A stretch of DNA of 64,000 nucleotides. Source: Silene latifolia. Taxonomy: Eukaryota > Streptophyta > Magnoliopsida > Caryophyllales > Caryophyllaceae. The DNA lies in assembly GCF_048544455.1 (NCBI RefSeq), contig NC_133538.1, positions 145,883,922-145,947,921 of the forward strand. Direction: 5' to 3'. Shown one piece after another: positions 34,901 through 47,530 of the stretch (position 1 is its first letter; each line of letters opens with the position of its first letter). Below the pieces are notes generated by a model that had not been told where the DNA came from, searched no databases, and saw only the letters and a program-made list of their open reading frames with translations. Made by a program: the position numbers and the translations under genes.

Positions 34901-36204
34901 ATTATATGCTATCAATTCCTTTTCATTTTATTATCTATTTATCTTTATACACGAAGGCGATAATGTTTCTTGCTCGAATGGAAGTAGAGGTTATAATAAG
35001 TTGATTCTAAGGATTTTTTCCATTTTAAGATTGTAAGATGTTTTTTTTTTCTTAGATAACGTTGCGGTTGTGAATTGTAAAATGGTTTTTCTTTCTTTCG
35101 ATAATTGGACACTTCAGTTAAATTGACTTGTGGTAATGTTTGAACACACCAAACCGTTACCAAATGGAAATATATGAGGGTTGAGAAAGAGAATGAGGAG
35201 AAAGAGAAAAAGGCATAGAAAAGAGAAAAAATGTAAGCTACAAGAGGAAAAGGAGAGTGGAAGTGACAAGGAGGAGAAAGAGGAAGAGAAAGATAAGAAT
35301 GGATAGTTCGAGGACAAAGTGAAGGCCGCAGGAGTATTATGCGAGAAAGTGAAGGAGAAAAAGAGGAGAAGGAAGTGGCTAGGACGCGAGGACAACGTCA
35401 GAGATAAAATGAAGAGAAGGAGAGGAAGGGGAAAGAGGAGGAGGAGGAGGAGGAAGGGGCAAGAGAAAAATGGCGAGTAGTACAAGGAGAAAATGGAGGA
35501 GGAGTATTAGTAATAAGAAGAAAATTGATTCTAATGAGAAATTCAAAAAAAAAAATAGGAAAACTCTACTTAAAAAATAAAATTTATTAAAATTAATGAA
35601 TTTCGTTTTCATTAATGAATTAGTTAATAGAGACAATCGTAATCAGAATGTCATTTTCTTCAAATAGTTATAGAGATACTAGACAGAAAAGCAGGTGGTG
35701 AGACATGAAATAAGAGGGGGGGGGGAGGAATATGAAGGAGACAAGGAAGATGAGAAGATGGACGAGAATGAAGATTAGGAGGCGGTAATGTTAAAGATAA
35801 AAAAAAGGGGAAAGATGAGAATGAGGGGGAGAGGGTGAAGAATGAGGGAGGAGAAGGAGGAAGGGCTAAGGGGAGAATGACAAATAGTAGAAGGAGAAGA
35901 GGAGGAAGGAGAATACGAATGAGGGGAATGAGAAGGGGAAAGGGATGGAGGTTTAGAAAGAGAATATGAGGAAAGAATACGAGGTAGGGAGAGGGAAATA
36001 GAAGGATTTGAACGAAGAGAAAAGAAGGGGGAGGAGAAAGAGAAAGATATAGAGGAGTAGTGCGAGGAAAAATGGGAGTTGTAATATGAGAGCGGGTGGA
36101 GGAGGAAGGGAAATAATGGTTCTACGAAAAGTATTGAGTTTTCATATGACTATTTATAACCTTCAATTCCAGATTTCGAACATCCATGGTCAATGTGAAA
36201 CATC
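31908..36204. other. Non-coding stretch, partly purine-rich
   Basis: No gene was found. About 35160-36120 is extremely A/G-rich (GAGGAGAAGG-type), which creates artefact ORFs on both strands. A small exon-like piece (FGEGVASFERKADQMAF) near 34078-34160 is followed by further text that I cannot assign. Confidence 0.55.
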
Positions 36205-36825
36205 CTCTTAAATTTAGGAATTTGGAGAGTAATGGTCAACTTGAAACATCCCACGTTAAATGCACCGAATTCAACACAAACTAATTGTTCAGTTGTTTTT
36301 ATTTCATATCTTTATTCAATGAACAACATTAAGTGCATCAAAGTTAAACTCCATGTATTATTAATGTTAGTTCGTATACTCATTCACTCAATTATGAGAA
36401 TTGCGTACGAGACTCCAGTATTTTTTATTTTGAAGTAACATACTAACATAGAACAATGAACCAGTAGAAAAAGAAATGTTCTGTTCGACTAAAAATGATT
36501 ATAGAACTTCACAACGAATATAATAACTATTTAATTACGACATATGCATCTGTTAGTAAAAGGTCATTACAGTGCCTTTGCTATGGATCATACGAAAATA
36601 TTTCAGTTATGTAGTTTCTTGGTACGGCAGATGCTTCGCTTTGGGACACAATTCAATATCTGTATTACCAAATATGTCAAGACGAATAAATAGAGTGTGT
36701 CTAAATCTACAACAGACTAAACAACAACACGGTACATTAAGGAGGCCGCAGTTAACATTAGACGTAAATAGGATAGTTTCGACAACAAAATAAAACGCGT
36801 CTTGGATCTCCACGCGCATTAAACA
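36205..36825 (+). repeat. First, degenerate copy of a Helitron 3' terminal segment
   Basis: The sequence from TTAAATTTAGGAATTTGGA to CTTGGATCTCCACGCGC is repeated, with changes, at 36826-37260. The hairpin at its end is truncated and the CTAG terminus is missing. Confidence 0.6.
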
Positions 36826-37279
36826 ACCTCTTAAATTTAAGAATTTGGACAGCAATAGTCAAATTGAAACATCCTATGGTAAATGCACCAAATTCAACAC
36901 AAACTGATTGTTCAATTGTTTTAATTTAATACTTGTATTCAATGAACAACATTAAGTGCAACAAAGTTTTCCAGTTCTATAATTTCTTGGTACAGTAGAT
37001 GATTTGCTTTGGGACACACGTGAGTATTGTATTGCCGAATATGTGAAGACGAATCAATAAAGTCCGTCTAAATCTACAACAGTCTAAACAACTAAACGGT
37101 AAATTAAGGAGACCACATTGAACGTAAATAGGATAGCTACCACAACAAAACAAAATGCGTCAACAAGAATGCACATTAAGGAGAATGCAGTAAGCATGAG
37201 ACGTAAACAAAATCACTGCAACAACAAATGGAAACGTATCTTGGATCTCCGCGCGCAACGCGCGCGGAGAGACAACTAG
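36826..37279 (+). mobile_element. Helitron 3' terminus
   Basis: A perfect 10-bp stem (TCTCCGCGCG, 37246-37255, and CGCGCGGAGA, 37261-37270) with a 5-nt loop is followed after 5 bases by CTAG at 37276-37279 and a T. This is the Helitron end rule (hairpin, then CTRR, then host T). The 5' TC end was not located. The orientation matches that of the FBW2 and MSH6 exon fragments upstream. Confidence 0.75.
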
Positions 37280-37569
37280 TATTTCTAAAAGCTAATCTTT
37301 TAATCAAGGGGGGCAACGTAAATGGGATAGAGAGAGTTAGACTTTTACTACTCTCTATTCATCAAAATGGTAGTTACTTCCATATGCTCCTCACATAGCG
37401 GTTGTGGGTTCCTATCATTTTGTAAATTAACAGTCACAAGTTATTGAAAAAGATATTTGTCACCAAAAAACTTACCATCTTCCCACAATGGACTTCTACC
37501 ATGACCTATCTATTTCTTTAATATGTTTGTCCATTGCACTTGTTCTTCCTTCATCAACTACATTTCAAC
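37280..37569. other. Non-coding spacer
   Basis: No gene or repeat was recognised between the Helitron end and the hAT-type MITE. Confidence 0.6.
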
Positions 37570-38115
37570 TAGGGCTGAGCAAAAAATCCGATTATCCAAA
37601 CTGATCCGATATTCGATCCGAATTTTTGGATATCCGATCCGAAAATTAAGTTTGGTTTGGATATCTGATCCGAAATCTTTAGTTTTGGTTTGGATATGGA
37701 TATTAGAATTAAAATATTTGGATATCCGATCTGATCCGAAACTATAGTTTTCTAATATAATTTCGAGAAAATAAAATTTTATTTGATACAACAACTTAAT
37801 TAATGTTTAAAATATTAGAGAAATATCTAGGTGGTACTTAAATTTTATAGCGAGAACATTGGAATAAAAATACGAAAGAAATTCATCATGTAAAACTATG
37901 AATATAATCGTGTTTCAAACTTAATTTTAAAATAAATTCAAAAGTATGGATATCCGATGGATATCCGCATCTGATCCGATTATTTTGGATACCCGAACAT
38001 TGGATATCCGAGACATTTGGTTTGGATATTGGATATCTAACTTCAGGATTTCTAATATGGGTATCCGATTCGAACTAGCACTTTGGATCAAATACCCGAT
38101 CCGTACTCTGCCCTA
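37570..38115. mobile_element. hAT-type MITE, 546 bp
   Basis: It is flanked by an exact 8-bp duplication atttcaac (37562-37569 and 38116-38123). The ends are inverted: TAGGGCTGAGCA on the left and TAGGGCAGAGTA read from the right. The interior consists of many variants of GGATATCCGATCCGAA. Eight-base duplications and TAGGGC-type ends are typical of the hAT superfamily. No transposase is present. Confidence 0.82.
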
Positions 38116-38264
38116 ATTTCAACTCTTTTGGAAGCTACCACTTCTACTCTTCGGAAGCTAAGAGGATCACGTGCATGGGATTACATTTGGCTCACACCTA
38201 ACCTATGATAGTGTGATGTCTTCTTGTTAATTTTGATATAAATTAAACCTCTTATAATATAACT
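38116..38264. other. Short non-coding spacer
   Basis: Nothing was recognised in this stretch. Confidence 0.5.
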
Positions 38265-41040
38265 ATAAGACAACAACAGTATCAGAGCCTTAATCCCAAA
38301 ATAATTTAGGGTCGGCTGACATGAATCATCCTTTAAAACCGTCCATGGGTGAACACACACATCAAAATGCGAAAAAAAGAAAAGGAAAAGTGAAAAACAA
38401 AAGGGAGAGTGAAACATAATACAAAAGTCAAGGTAAACTTATAGGTTTTAAAATCAAAGTCCGGATTTCTTTTATAAAAACATAAAATTTAAATCGAGAA
38501 TAAAGATTAAAAAAAATTTTGAAAACCGAAGTAAAAAATTTAAGGGTCTGGAGTACCTTAAAAGTGAACCAAATAAAATGTATAAGAAAGTTGTTGGTAA
38601 AAAGGTATAATAAAGAAGAGAAGAACAAATAAATTTTTAAAAATTAAATAAAAACACTAAATATGTCAAATAACATGAAATACTAAAAATCCACATGTAT
38701 CATTTCCCTCCATTGTGCCCTCTCTGTCACCATTCTCTCCTCAAGTCCAAGAAATCTCATATCGTGCTCTATCACTCTCAGCCATGTCTGTCTCGGTCTC
38801 CCTCTATCCCTAGGAACCTTTTATGTTCCCCAAGTCTCCAGCCTTCCTAACTGGTGCGTCTATATGTTTCCTTTTTACATGGCAAAACCATCTTAGTCGA
38901 TTTTCCATCATCTTGTCCTCTATTGACGCCACTTTTACCTTTCTTTTCTAATCACCTCATTCATTAATCGATCTTTCCTTGTATGGCCACACATCCACCT
39001 CTAACATACGCATCTCTGGATTCTCCGCCACACTCATCTTTTGAATGTGACAAAGTTTCACGGCACACTCAGAGCCGTAAAGTAAGGCATGCCTAATTGT
39101 CGTGCGATAAAATTTTCCCTTTAATATTTGGGGCATATCTTTATCGCATAAAAACCCTGAAGCACTCTTCCATTTCAACCATCCCGCTTTAATTCTGTGA
39201 GCCACATCTCTGTCTAACTCCCTATCTTTTTGAATAATAGATCCTAGATATCTGAAGAAATCTGACCCATCAACAACATTCTCATCGAAAATAATACTCC
39301 CCGCCTCTGTCAATCTAGACCCCGCCGCGTTCGTGAACTAACACCTGAAATACTTAGTCTTACTCCTACTCAGCCTAAACCCACGAGTCTCTAAAGTATG
39401 CCTTCACAATTACAACTTTCTCTCCACCCCCTCTTTCGTCTCATCAATCAACACAATATCATCAGCAAACATCATACACCAAAGGATGTCGCCCTGAATA
39501 TCCCTTGTCAACTCATCCATAACTATAGCAAAGAGAAAAGGACTAAGTGCGGAACTTTGATGCACCCTGATGGTAATGGAAAATTCTTCCGTTGTCCCAA
39601 CATTAGTGCGAACACTTGCACTAGCCCCCTCATACATGCCATTTATGAGGTCAATATATTTTCGAGACACACCGTTTCTCGCCAAAGCCCACCAAAGTAC
39701 TTCTCTCGGTACCCTATCATATGCCTTTTCCAGGTCAATAAAAACCATATGCAGGTCTTTTTTAGGTCTTTTTTTTTGTCCTGATAGTATTTCATCAACT
39801 GTCTCATGATAAAAATCACATCCATAGGCATAAATCCAAATTGGTTATCCAAGATGTCTACACATTTCCTAAGCATGCTTCTCCTCCAAGTTGATGGCAT
39901 CTTGTTGCTCCTCCAAATCTTGTTGAAAAGCATGGTTACCCACTCGATTCCTTTCTCCCTTTCTCCCCGAAGCACCTCCAAAGTTTTATGTGTATACCAT
40001 CCGGTCTCCCGGCTTTCTTTGACCCCATCTTCCTTAACGCCTTTCTAACTTCACTCTTTTGTATTCTACGAACAAATTCCCGATTAACCATGCTTGGTGT
40101 TACTTCTACATCCCCAAAACCTTGCTCCTGATGTCCATTGAATAAAGTATCAAAGTAAGAACTCCATCTAGCCTTTATTTCGTTATCCTGAACCAGAACC
40201 TTGTCGTCCATATCTTTCACACACCTAACTCTCCCAATATCCCTCGTCTGTCGATCTCTTATGCGGGCCAGTTTATAGATATCTTTCTCTCCTTCTCTCG
40301 TGTCCAACCTGAGATACACTTCTTGGTTAAGTTTTTCCCTCGCATCACGCATCGCCTTTTTAGCGGCTCATCTAGCCTCCTTGTACTTTTCAAAGTTCTC
40401 ATCACTCATACATTTCCCCAAAACCTTATAACATTCACATTTTGTCTTTATCGCTTGTCTCACCTCATCGTTCCACCAAGATATGTCCTTACTTGATGGT
40501 CTATTTCCTTTAGATTGCCTTAACACCTCCCTTGCCAAATCCTTTACAACATGCTCCAATTTATCCCACGTTGCATCTATATCTTTCTACTTGCACTCCG
40601 ACCAAATATCACTATTTCCGACCTTATCCAAAAACGCTTGTTGATTTTTCCCTCGTAGCTTCCACCACTTGATTCGTGCCTCATCGATTACCTTTCTCTT
40701 CCTCAAGTCTCTCCTATCCCGAAATGTTGTGTTGCGGTACTTTCCCCGGGCATGACCTTGCAATCAGTGTACTCTTTCCTCCACACATTCCTTACCAAAG
40801 GAAGTCAATTTGACTTGCATTTCCTCCACACCTATAAGTCACCAAATGAGACTGCCTTTTCTCGAACCAAGTGTTCATTATGCCCAAGTCATATGCCAAA
40901 ACAAAATCTAATATGTCACTTCCTGATTCATTTCTCTCTCTCCCCGAACCCAAAACCCCCATGAATACTCTCGAAGTCAACTCGACTAGTACCCACATGC
41001 CAACTCGACTATAATATAACCATAGCCACAAATATTTTCC
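38265..41040 (-). mobile_element. RTE-type LINE, 5'-truncated and frameshifted
   Basis: In minus-strand order there is an endonuclease end (KRQSHLVTYRCGG..SQIDFLW, about 40960), a linker and then reverse transcriptase. The RT has DLEKAYDRVPREVLWW near 39740 and FADDIVLIDET, containing the catalytic F/YADD, near 39450. A conserved C-terminal region follows (FRYLGSIIQKDRELDRDVAHRI, about 39260). The 3' UTR contains GGATTAAGGCTCTGAT and ends in GTTGTTGT near 38265, the usual plant RTE tail. Several frameshifts and stops divide it into five ORF pieces. Confidence 0.85.
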
Positions 41041-41743
41041 TTACAGTGGGTATGACACAATTAACACTCCAGGCCCACAGTTAAGTTTAGGCCATATTGT
41101 CACTCATTTCTGGTGAAAGTGACTTAGAATCTAATAACTACACATTCTACAATCACACAACTTGTTCACATATTCAACGTTGTAGCTGTAATAACGCTCA
41201 AAAAATAACAAAGAGGTATGAGGTAAACATTTCATTTTAACTGTAAAGGACTACTTACGAACAAACAAAAACAACAGTTTTTTTCTATTTTCAAAGCAAA
41301 TTTCATGAAATATGGCAATAATGGAGTAAATCAAGTTGATTCTGAGTCGTTCTGACTGATAACAAATGACGCATTATGAGTTTCATCTTATATGAGTCAA
41401 AAGTAGAATCATACAAAAGAAATTCACGAGTTAACAATTTGAAAACCTTATCTAATGCTACATCCTTCCGATAGAGATTTTAGAAACACAAAAGGTCATC
41501 GTGCACACAATAACACCAATTATACTTCTCTATCCTTCTACTCCTACAAGAGTTCGGGATGGAGGAGTATTTTGGTCGTATTCACAAGAAAAGTAGCCAA
41601 TCCCCAAATACACAATTCAAAAATGAACTGGCTAAGTTTTTTTCCCATCCAAGTGATGACAAAGAGTCCTGATACAAGTGTGATAAAGAAGGACATGGTT
41701 GCAAGGGGCAAGGCTCGAACTCCGGACTAACTACACAGCAGCA
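41041..41743. other. Non-coding, nothing recognised
   Basis: This is AT-rich sequence without supportable features. Confidence 0.6.
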
Positions 41744-42286
41744 TGTCGTTTAATTAATTAATAGTTTAGTCAAATAAAACTAAACCCAGGATAGATTAAG
41801 TTAGAATTAATTAGTTGTTAGATTAATTGTAGCTATTAAAGTTAATTATTTAAATTGTTGATCAAGTTGGTTAGGAGGAGTCCTAGTAGGACGTTTTTTT
41901 AGCGGTGGGACGTTTTATTCGTCAATTAGGAGTCAATTTTTAATTAGCTATAAATAGCATCAGCTTCTATCTCAATTAGGTATTCAAGTGATAAATAAAA
42001 AAGCAGTTTGCATGTTTACAATTGTAAGCCCAGGTTCAACACGTTTTCGTTCCGCCATTGTTATAGTTTGACGCGTTTTCAAGCTTTTTAACACGGATTA
42101 TAGTCCATAGGTCTTGACTATAATTCACCATTGTTCGGATTATAGGTCTAATCCGAGCAAATATCCCCTTTTGTGTTCGTTATTTTCTGTTAGATTGTCA
42201 CGCTTATCACGAGATAAGTTTCAAGTTTGTTAAAGTTGGTTAAGCTTCCGCTACTCGTATCAAGTCCCTTAACAGAAGCTACGACA
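41744..42286. repeat. Possible solo LTR
   Basis: It starts TGTCGTTTAATT and ends CTACGACA, forming a TGTCG...CGACA inverted end. It has a TATAAATAG box near 41950, as a short copia-type LTR would. The flanks (cagca and atctt) do not match as a 5-bp target duplication, so the call is weak. Confidence 0.3.
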
Positions 42287-42551
42287 ATCTTCTTAAGGAT
42301 AGTAGTCTTCTTAAGGATACTGACGGCAATTTATTTGATAGACCCTTCCAAAGTTTCGACCTCTGACCACTTGTTTCGATGAATGCCCTTAGTACTCACA
42401 TCAATTAATTTTGATTTGTGAAAACCATTGATATTTCAACCAAATGTCACGTGTTCATAGTCTAATTAGTTTCCTGGACAAGGAGATGCATATTACTTAA
42501 CAGCAAGATAGCAATGTTTACCTGATCGCTGCAATTGCAATATACTTTCAG
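42287..42551. other. 3' flank of PPR pseudogene
   Basis: No further feature was seen. It contains repeats of CTTCTTAAGGATA (42290-42320). Confidence 0.5.
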
Positions 42552-44646
42552 CTACAAACAGTAAGGCAAATAGCCTTCCGATTTGATCATCTCTTCCTCA
42601 TCAATCTCAAAACCACCAATAATAGGAACAGATTTAACCAGCTTAATTTCCTTAGTAAGAATCTTCAGGATGGAATAGATATCATTTGTCTGGGGGTGAC
42701 TTCTATCCCTAACCATAAAGACATGTACACGGCTCTGTATCTCAATCCAACTGCACCCCGGCTGCTTAACAACTCCCCTTTCCACCATAAGTTTACGAAC
42801 CCCATTAACATCTTTCCACCTTCCAAGTTCTGCATACATGTTTGATAGAAGAACATAAGGACCCGAATTACTAGGATCAATTTCCAATCGTCTCTCTGCG
42901 ACATACTTTCCCATTTCGATATTCCGATGAACTTTACAGGCCGATAGCAAAGAAGCCCATACAACAGTGTCAGGCGGGATTGGCATACTCTCAATCAAGT
43001 CTTTTGCTTCATCAAAGCAAGCCGCTCGACCAAGTATATCAACCATACACGTATAATGGTACTTCCATGGTTCAAGACCATGTAACTTAATCATTGAGCG
43101 GAAATAGTAACGACCCTCTTTCACTAGACCAGAATGACTACAAGCACATAGCACACCAAGCATTGATATGTGGTCGGGGTTTTTGCCGGACATCAACATT
43201 TTCTTAAACATCTCAAGAGCTTCAATCCCATATCCATTTTGAGCATAACCTATTATCATTGCATTCCAAGAAACATGATCTTGATCCACCATGTTCCGGA
43301 AAACCCCTAATGCATCATCAACCGACCCAGATTTCATATACATATCTATCAGAGCATTCCCTACAAAGATTTCAGAATCTGGCCCTGAATGAAAGCATGG
43401 TCCATGTTTTAACAAGTGAGCATGTGATTGCATGCCAAGATTCAAGTCTGCCAGAATGGCACAAGTGTTGAGAAGATTACCGAAAGTAAAATGAGTAGGC
43501 CAAACAGATTATTTCTTTAATTTTCGAAAAAGATCGAGTGCCTTCTCATTTTCTCCATTTTGTGAGTAGCCTGCCATAAGTGCATTCCAGGATACTACAT
43601 TCTTATCAATCATATTTGTAAACAATGAGTTAGCAGCATCTACACTTGCTGCTTTTGCAAAACCACTAACCATAGTAGTCACACCACATTCCTACAAGGC
43701 ATATTTTGGAAGATCACAGTAGCTTCCTTGATTCTACCGTTTTTCGTATACATATCAACTAATGCATTACCTAAAATCAGGTCGTTCCTATACTTGTCGT
43801 TTTTCACAACCAAACCATGAATTTGTCTACCTTCTCTAATTGTTGCTAAGGTTGCGCAAGCACTAACCACACTAGCTAGTGTAATCTCATCAGGGTAAAC
43901 CCCATGACACATCATACTTGAAAACACCTCAATAACTTCACTCTCGGGGCCGTTCTGCTCATAACATGTTTCAAACTATTCCAGGACACTCTATTTCTAT
44001 CATCCATCCCATCAAAAGCCTTCCTAGCCGATACCACTTCACCACATTTAGCATACATGTCAACAAGAGCAGATCCCATATACACATCCAACAAACAAGG
44101 CGTCTTAGACATCGCACCATGAACTTGGGTACCCATCTCCAGATCAACTAACCCAGCACAAGCACTAAGAACACTCCCAAACGAGTACTGATTCAGCACA
44201 AATCCCTCTCGATGCATCCCCACAAAATACTCAACCGCCTCCTCAAACCTATCACACTGAGCAAACCCAGACACCATCGAATTCCATGAACACTGATCAC
44301 GCTCATCCCCAGGAATCGCCTCAAAAACCTCCCCAGCTTCATCTAGAAAACCCCACCTCGTCAAAGCACTCAAAATTGAATTGAAAGTAAAGATGTTTCT
44401 TTGCGGCATTTTATCAAACACCCTACGTGCACCATCCACGAACCCACATTTCCCATACATATCAACCAGACGATTCTGAATAAAAACCTCGGAGACAAAG
44501 CGGGATTTAACGATTTTAGCATGGACACACCGGCCATGGCGAACCGAGTTTGATTGAATGCACCAATCCAATAATTTGGCAAATGGTGATGAATTTGGGA
44601 GATATTGGTTTTCAACAATTTGCTTAACCAGCACATTTCTTGCCAT
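42552..44646 (-). pseudogene. PPR protein pseudogene (PLS/E-class, At2g13600-like)
   Basis: The ATG at 44646 starts a chain of 35-residue pentatricopeptide repeats (FIQNRLVDMYGKCG, NSMVSGFAQCDRFEEAV, GSALVDMYAKCGEV, NALVDMYTKNGRIKEA, DHVSWNAMIIGYAQNG). It ends in an E/E+ domain (GPYVLLSNMYAELGRW, KQPGCSWIEIQSRVHVF) at 42552. PLS-class E proteins act in organelle RNA editing. Three lesions break it: a 1-base loss near 43965 after VSWNSL, a second shift near 43678 after CRNVV, and a TAA at 43509-43511. Full length would be about 700 residues. The resemblance to Arabidopsis At2g13600 is from pattern memory. Confidence 0.85.
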
Positions 44647-44652
44647 CCCATT

Positions 44653-44660
44653 ATTTTTTT

Positions 44661-44692
<32 letters not shown>
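44653..44692. repeat. Poly(T) tract
   Basis: About 40 bases, nearly all T, lie 7 bp from the PPR ATG. Read on the minus strand it is a poly(A) tail-like run ending the inserted sequence at 44693-45090. Confidence 0.9.
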
Positions 44693-44693
<1 letters not shown>

Positions 44694-45090
44694 GTGAAGT
44701 CCCGACCCATATGCGTCCCGATTCAAAATGACTTAATGTGACCCAAAATAACCCGAAACGACAAGTACTAAGTCATATTAATAATATTATATGCATTACA
44801 ATAAAGTTTCATTGATTACAACAATTCCTAATAAATAGTTAAATTTGCAAAATAATATTTCTTAATCAATATAGTACTAATTAAAGTGTTTTAATCATTG
44901 ACCCGAAAACGACCCACCCAAAATGACCCATACCCGAAAGTGACCCGACCCGGAATGACCCGACAACAGGTCACCCGAAATTGACCCGAAACCCGAAATG
45001 ACCCGACCCGAAATGTATGACAGACGCGAAATGACCCGACCCAAACTGACCCAACCCATACCCGACCCGATTGACCCATTTGCCATTTCT
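44693..45090 (-). repeat. GGGTC-rich insertion, class uncertain
   Basis: At 44890-45080 variants of TCGGGTCATTTCGGGT repeat many times. The element-like segment starts where the L1 RNase H reading breaks (after CCSLSFCPRS) and ends in the poly(A)-like run. No clear inverted ends or target duplication were seen. Confidence 0.5.
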
Positions 45091-47530
45091 ACTCCTAGGG
45101 CAAAAGCTAAGAGAACAGCAATGAAAACTAGATGCAATAGACTTAATATTCCTAATAACAGAACTAAAAGACGCAACAACCTTTTTCCGCATCAATAACC
45201 TGCAAAACCAGATTTAGGCAATCCGTAACAAGCCTTACATGAAGAACCCCCGCATTCAAAGCCCACTTTAACGCCATAATAGCAGCAAGACCTTCAGCAT
45301 GAAGGGCAGACGAGGCAAAAGACCTAGCAGAACCAGTAAAACAAACCTTCTCTTGGCCATCCAGCAAACACCACCCCAAACCAGAGAGCTTATCAACCCT
45401 CCAAGCAGCATCACACTTCATAGTAAAACCATTCCCACACCCAGACCCACCAATCAGCCACCAAGGAAAGGAATTCATAATGCTCTTTACCACATCATAC
45501 TTAGAAGACATGTTCAAAATATACGCATGACCAATCTGAGAATCCTTACTACACAAACGCTCAGTCATACATGAGACGTCGTCAAGTATAGAGGAAAGTG
45601 CACGTTTGGGCCAAGGATGAGAATTTTTGAATATCATCTCATTTCTACAACACCATATTATTCAAAGTGTAGCAATCAGAGGGAAAAGCAAGGAGTTGGG
45701 ATCAGGACACTTTAAAAAGTAATTAACCTAATTTTTTATCCAAACCCTAACATCTAACTCCACCTCATGCATCAAACGAAACCCTAAAGGACAACCAAAC
45801 CACAGAGCCTTCGCAAAACTACAATGTCTAAAGAGGTGAGATATAGATTCCACGCAAGGGGTTAAGTTGTCACAGAGAGAACAAGAAGAACGCCAAGACA
45901 AATTACGTTTACGGAATTCTGAACCCATAGGAAGGGCATTAGCCATTAATTTCCATAGAAAAACCATAAGTTTATTAGTGCAAGGCAACTTCCAAAGTTT
46001 CGATTTGCAGAAAGAAATAATAGTTGGTGACATCCTTGAGCCATCAACACCCGAGACTGATCTATTGGAGATGGCAGTAACATCAACATAATAACAAGAC
46101 TTAACAGTATAATCACCATGCTTAGAAAACTTCCAATAAAAAGAGTCGTAAGAAGATTGACACGGGATATAAGTTGCCAGTATTCTTTCCTTAACATCCT
46201 CACCTGGATCAAAACCAAGGGACGAAAGATCCCATCTCCTATGAATATCATGAAGCTCGCCTACCATAATCGAAGGATCAGGAGGATCATTAATAAATTC
46301 ACCACAAAGATCTTGAAGACTATCACCCTGAATCCATCTACTCTTCCAAGCATTGAGACGAGATAAAGACCCAATCGTCTAAGCAATATTATTGAGAATA
46401 GGGTTAGAACCCCAAGCAAGACTTTAAAGGGCCCATGACGACGCTTGAGAAACCCGCCAGCAATTCTGAACAAGAGAATCAACTTGAGTGCCAATCTTAG
46501 GGCTAATAACCTTACCGATAGGACTTCCAGGGATACTTAATATTCTCCAAACTGATTTGGCAGTAAGAGCTTGATTAAAACAAATTATATTGCGAAGACC
46601 CAACCCACCATCTCCCACGGGCCTACTAAGGAAATCCTTGCTACACTAGTGAATTGATTTATTCGCCTTAGTTCCACTCCACCAAAAATTCACCATCAAA
46701 GACTGAAGCTTCGATGCCACACTTATTGGTATACGAAATACCGATAGAGAGAAAAGAGACGGCGAAGAGATAACAGAACGAATAAGAGTCAATTTTCCAG
46801 CCGATGAGAGGAGGATATTGTTCCAAGAAGACAATCTTCACTTAGTTTTATCAATAAGAAATTTAAATAAATCCCTCTTAGAAGAACCAATACTCGTAGG
46901 TAGACCAAGATAATTGCCAAGGTCATGCTTTGGAGCCAACTTGTAACCAGTCAGGCAATTCTTGACTGTCATTAGAGTACAATTAGGACTGAAAATTATA
47001 GAAGATTTCCCTATATTAATACGTTGTCCGGAGGATGCACAATATTCATCAATAATATTCATTAGAAAATCCATTTCCCCATATGCACCACGAATAAAGA
47101 ACAAAGAGTCATCAACAAAAAGAAGGCGGGAAATCTCCGGACCATTCTTACCAATTTTGATACCCGTTATAGATTTTGCATCCTGAGCATAAAGAATCAT
47201 TTGAGATAGCACTTCCGTACACAATGAGAAAATATAAGGGGATAACGGATCCCCTTGTCTAATCCCACATCCAGGCTTAACTTTTTCCAAAGGTGCACCA
47301 TTGATCCAAAATTTCATAAGAAACGGTTTCAATAGTAGCCATAATAAGGTGAACCAAAGAGTCCGGTAAATTTAAATCATAAAGCACCCCTCTACTGAAA
47401 TTCCAGTTCAGCCTATCATAAGCTTTACTCATATCCCCTTTCAACGCCATTAAACCCATTTTCCCATGACGCGTATGATTAATAGAATGAATGACTTCTT
47501 GGGCGATAATAATAGTGTCCACAATGCTTC
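45091..47530 (-). mobile_element. L1-type LINE with RNase H domain, truncated at both ends
   Basis: In minus-strand order there is RT (KGDMSKAYDRLNW near 47430, then GIRQGDPLSPYIF near 47262 and FVDDSLFF near 47115, where the usual FADD is FVDD). The thumb region follows (KLTLIRSVISS, about 46800), then a zinc-binding zf-RVT segment (CSLCDNLTPCVESISHLF...C, about 45870), and a plant-L1 RNase H (CDAAWR, SALHAEGLAAIMALKWAL, VTDCLNLV, about 45420-45190). Frameshifts split it. Element C's first LTR begins at 47531 and removes the upstream part. Confidence 0.85.

Noticed and set aside
35114-35636. Long S/F/L-rich ORFs on the minus strand
   Set aside because: They are products of the A/G-rich tract, with no domain, no start context and no conservation evidence.
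41700-41740. tRNA gene (AGGCTCGAACTCCGG resembles a T arm)
   Set aside because: No acceptor stem, D arm or anticodon arm can be folded around it.
41744-42286. Confident solo LTR call
   Set aside because: The TG...CA inverted ends and TATA box fit, but the flanking 5-mers differ. It is kept only as a low-confidence feature.
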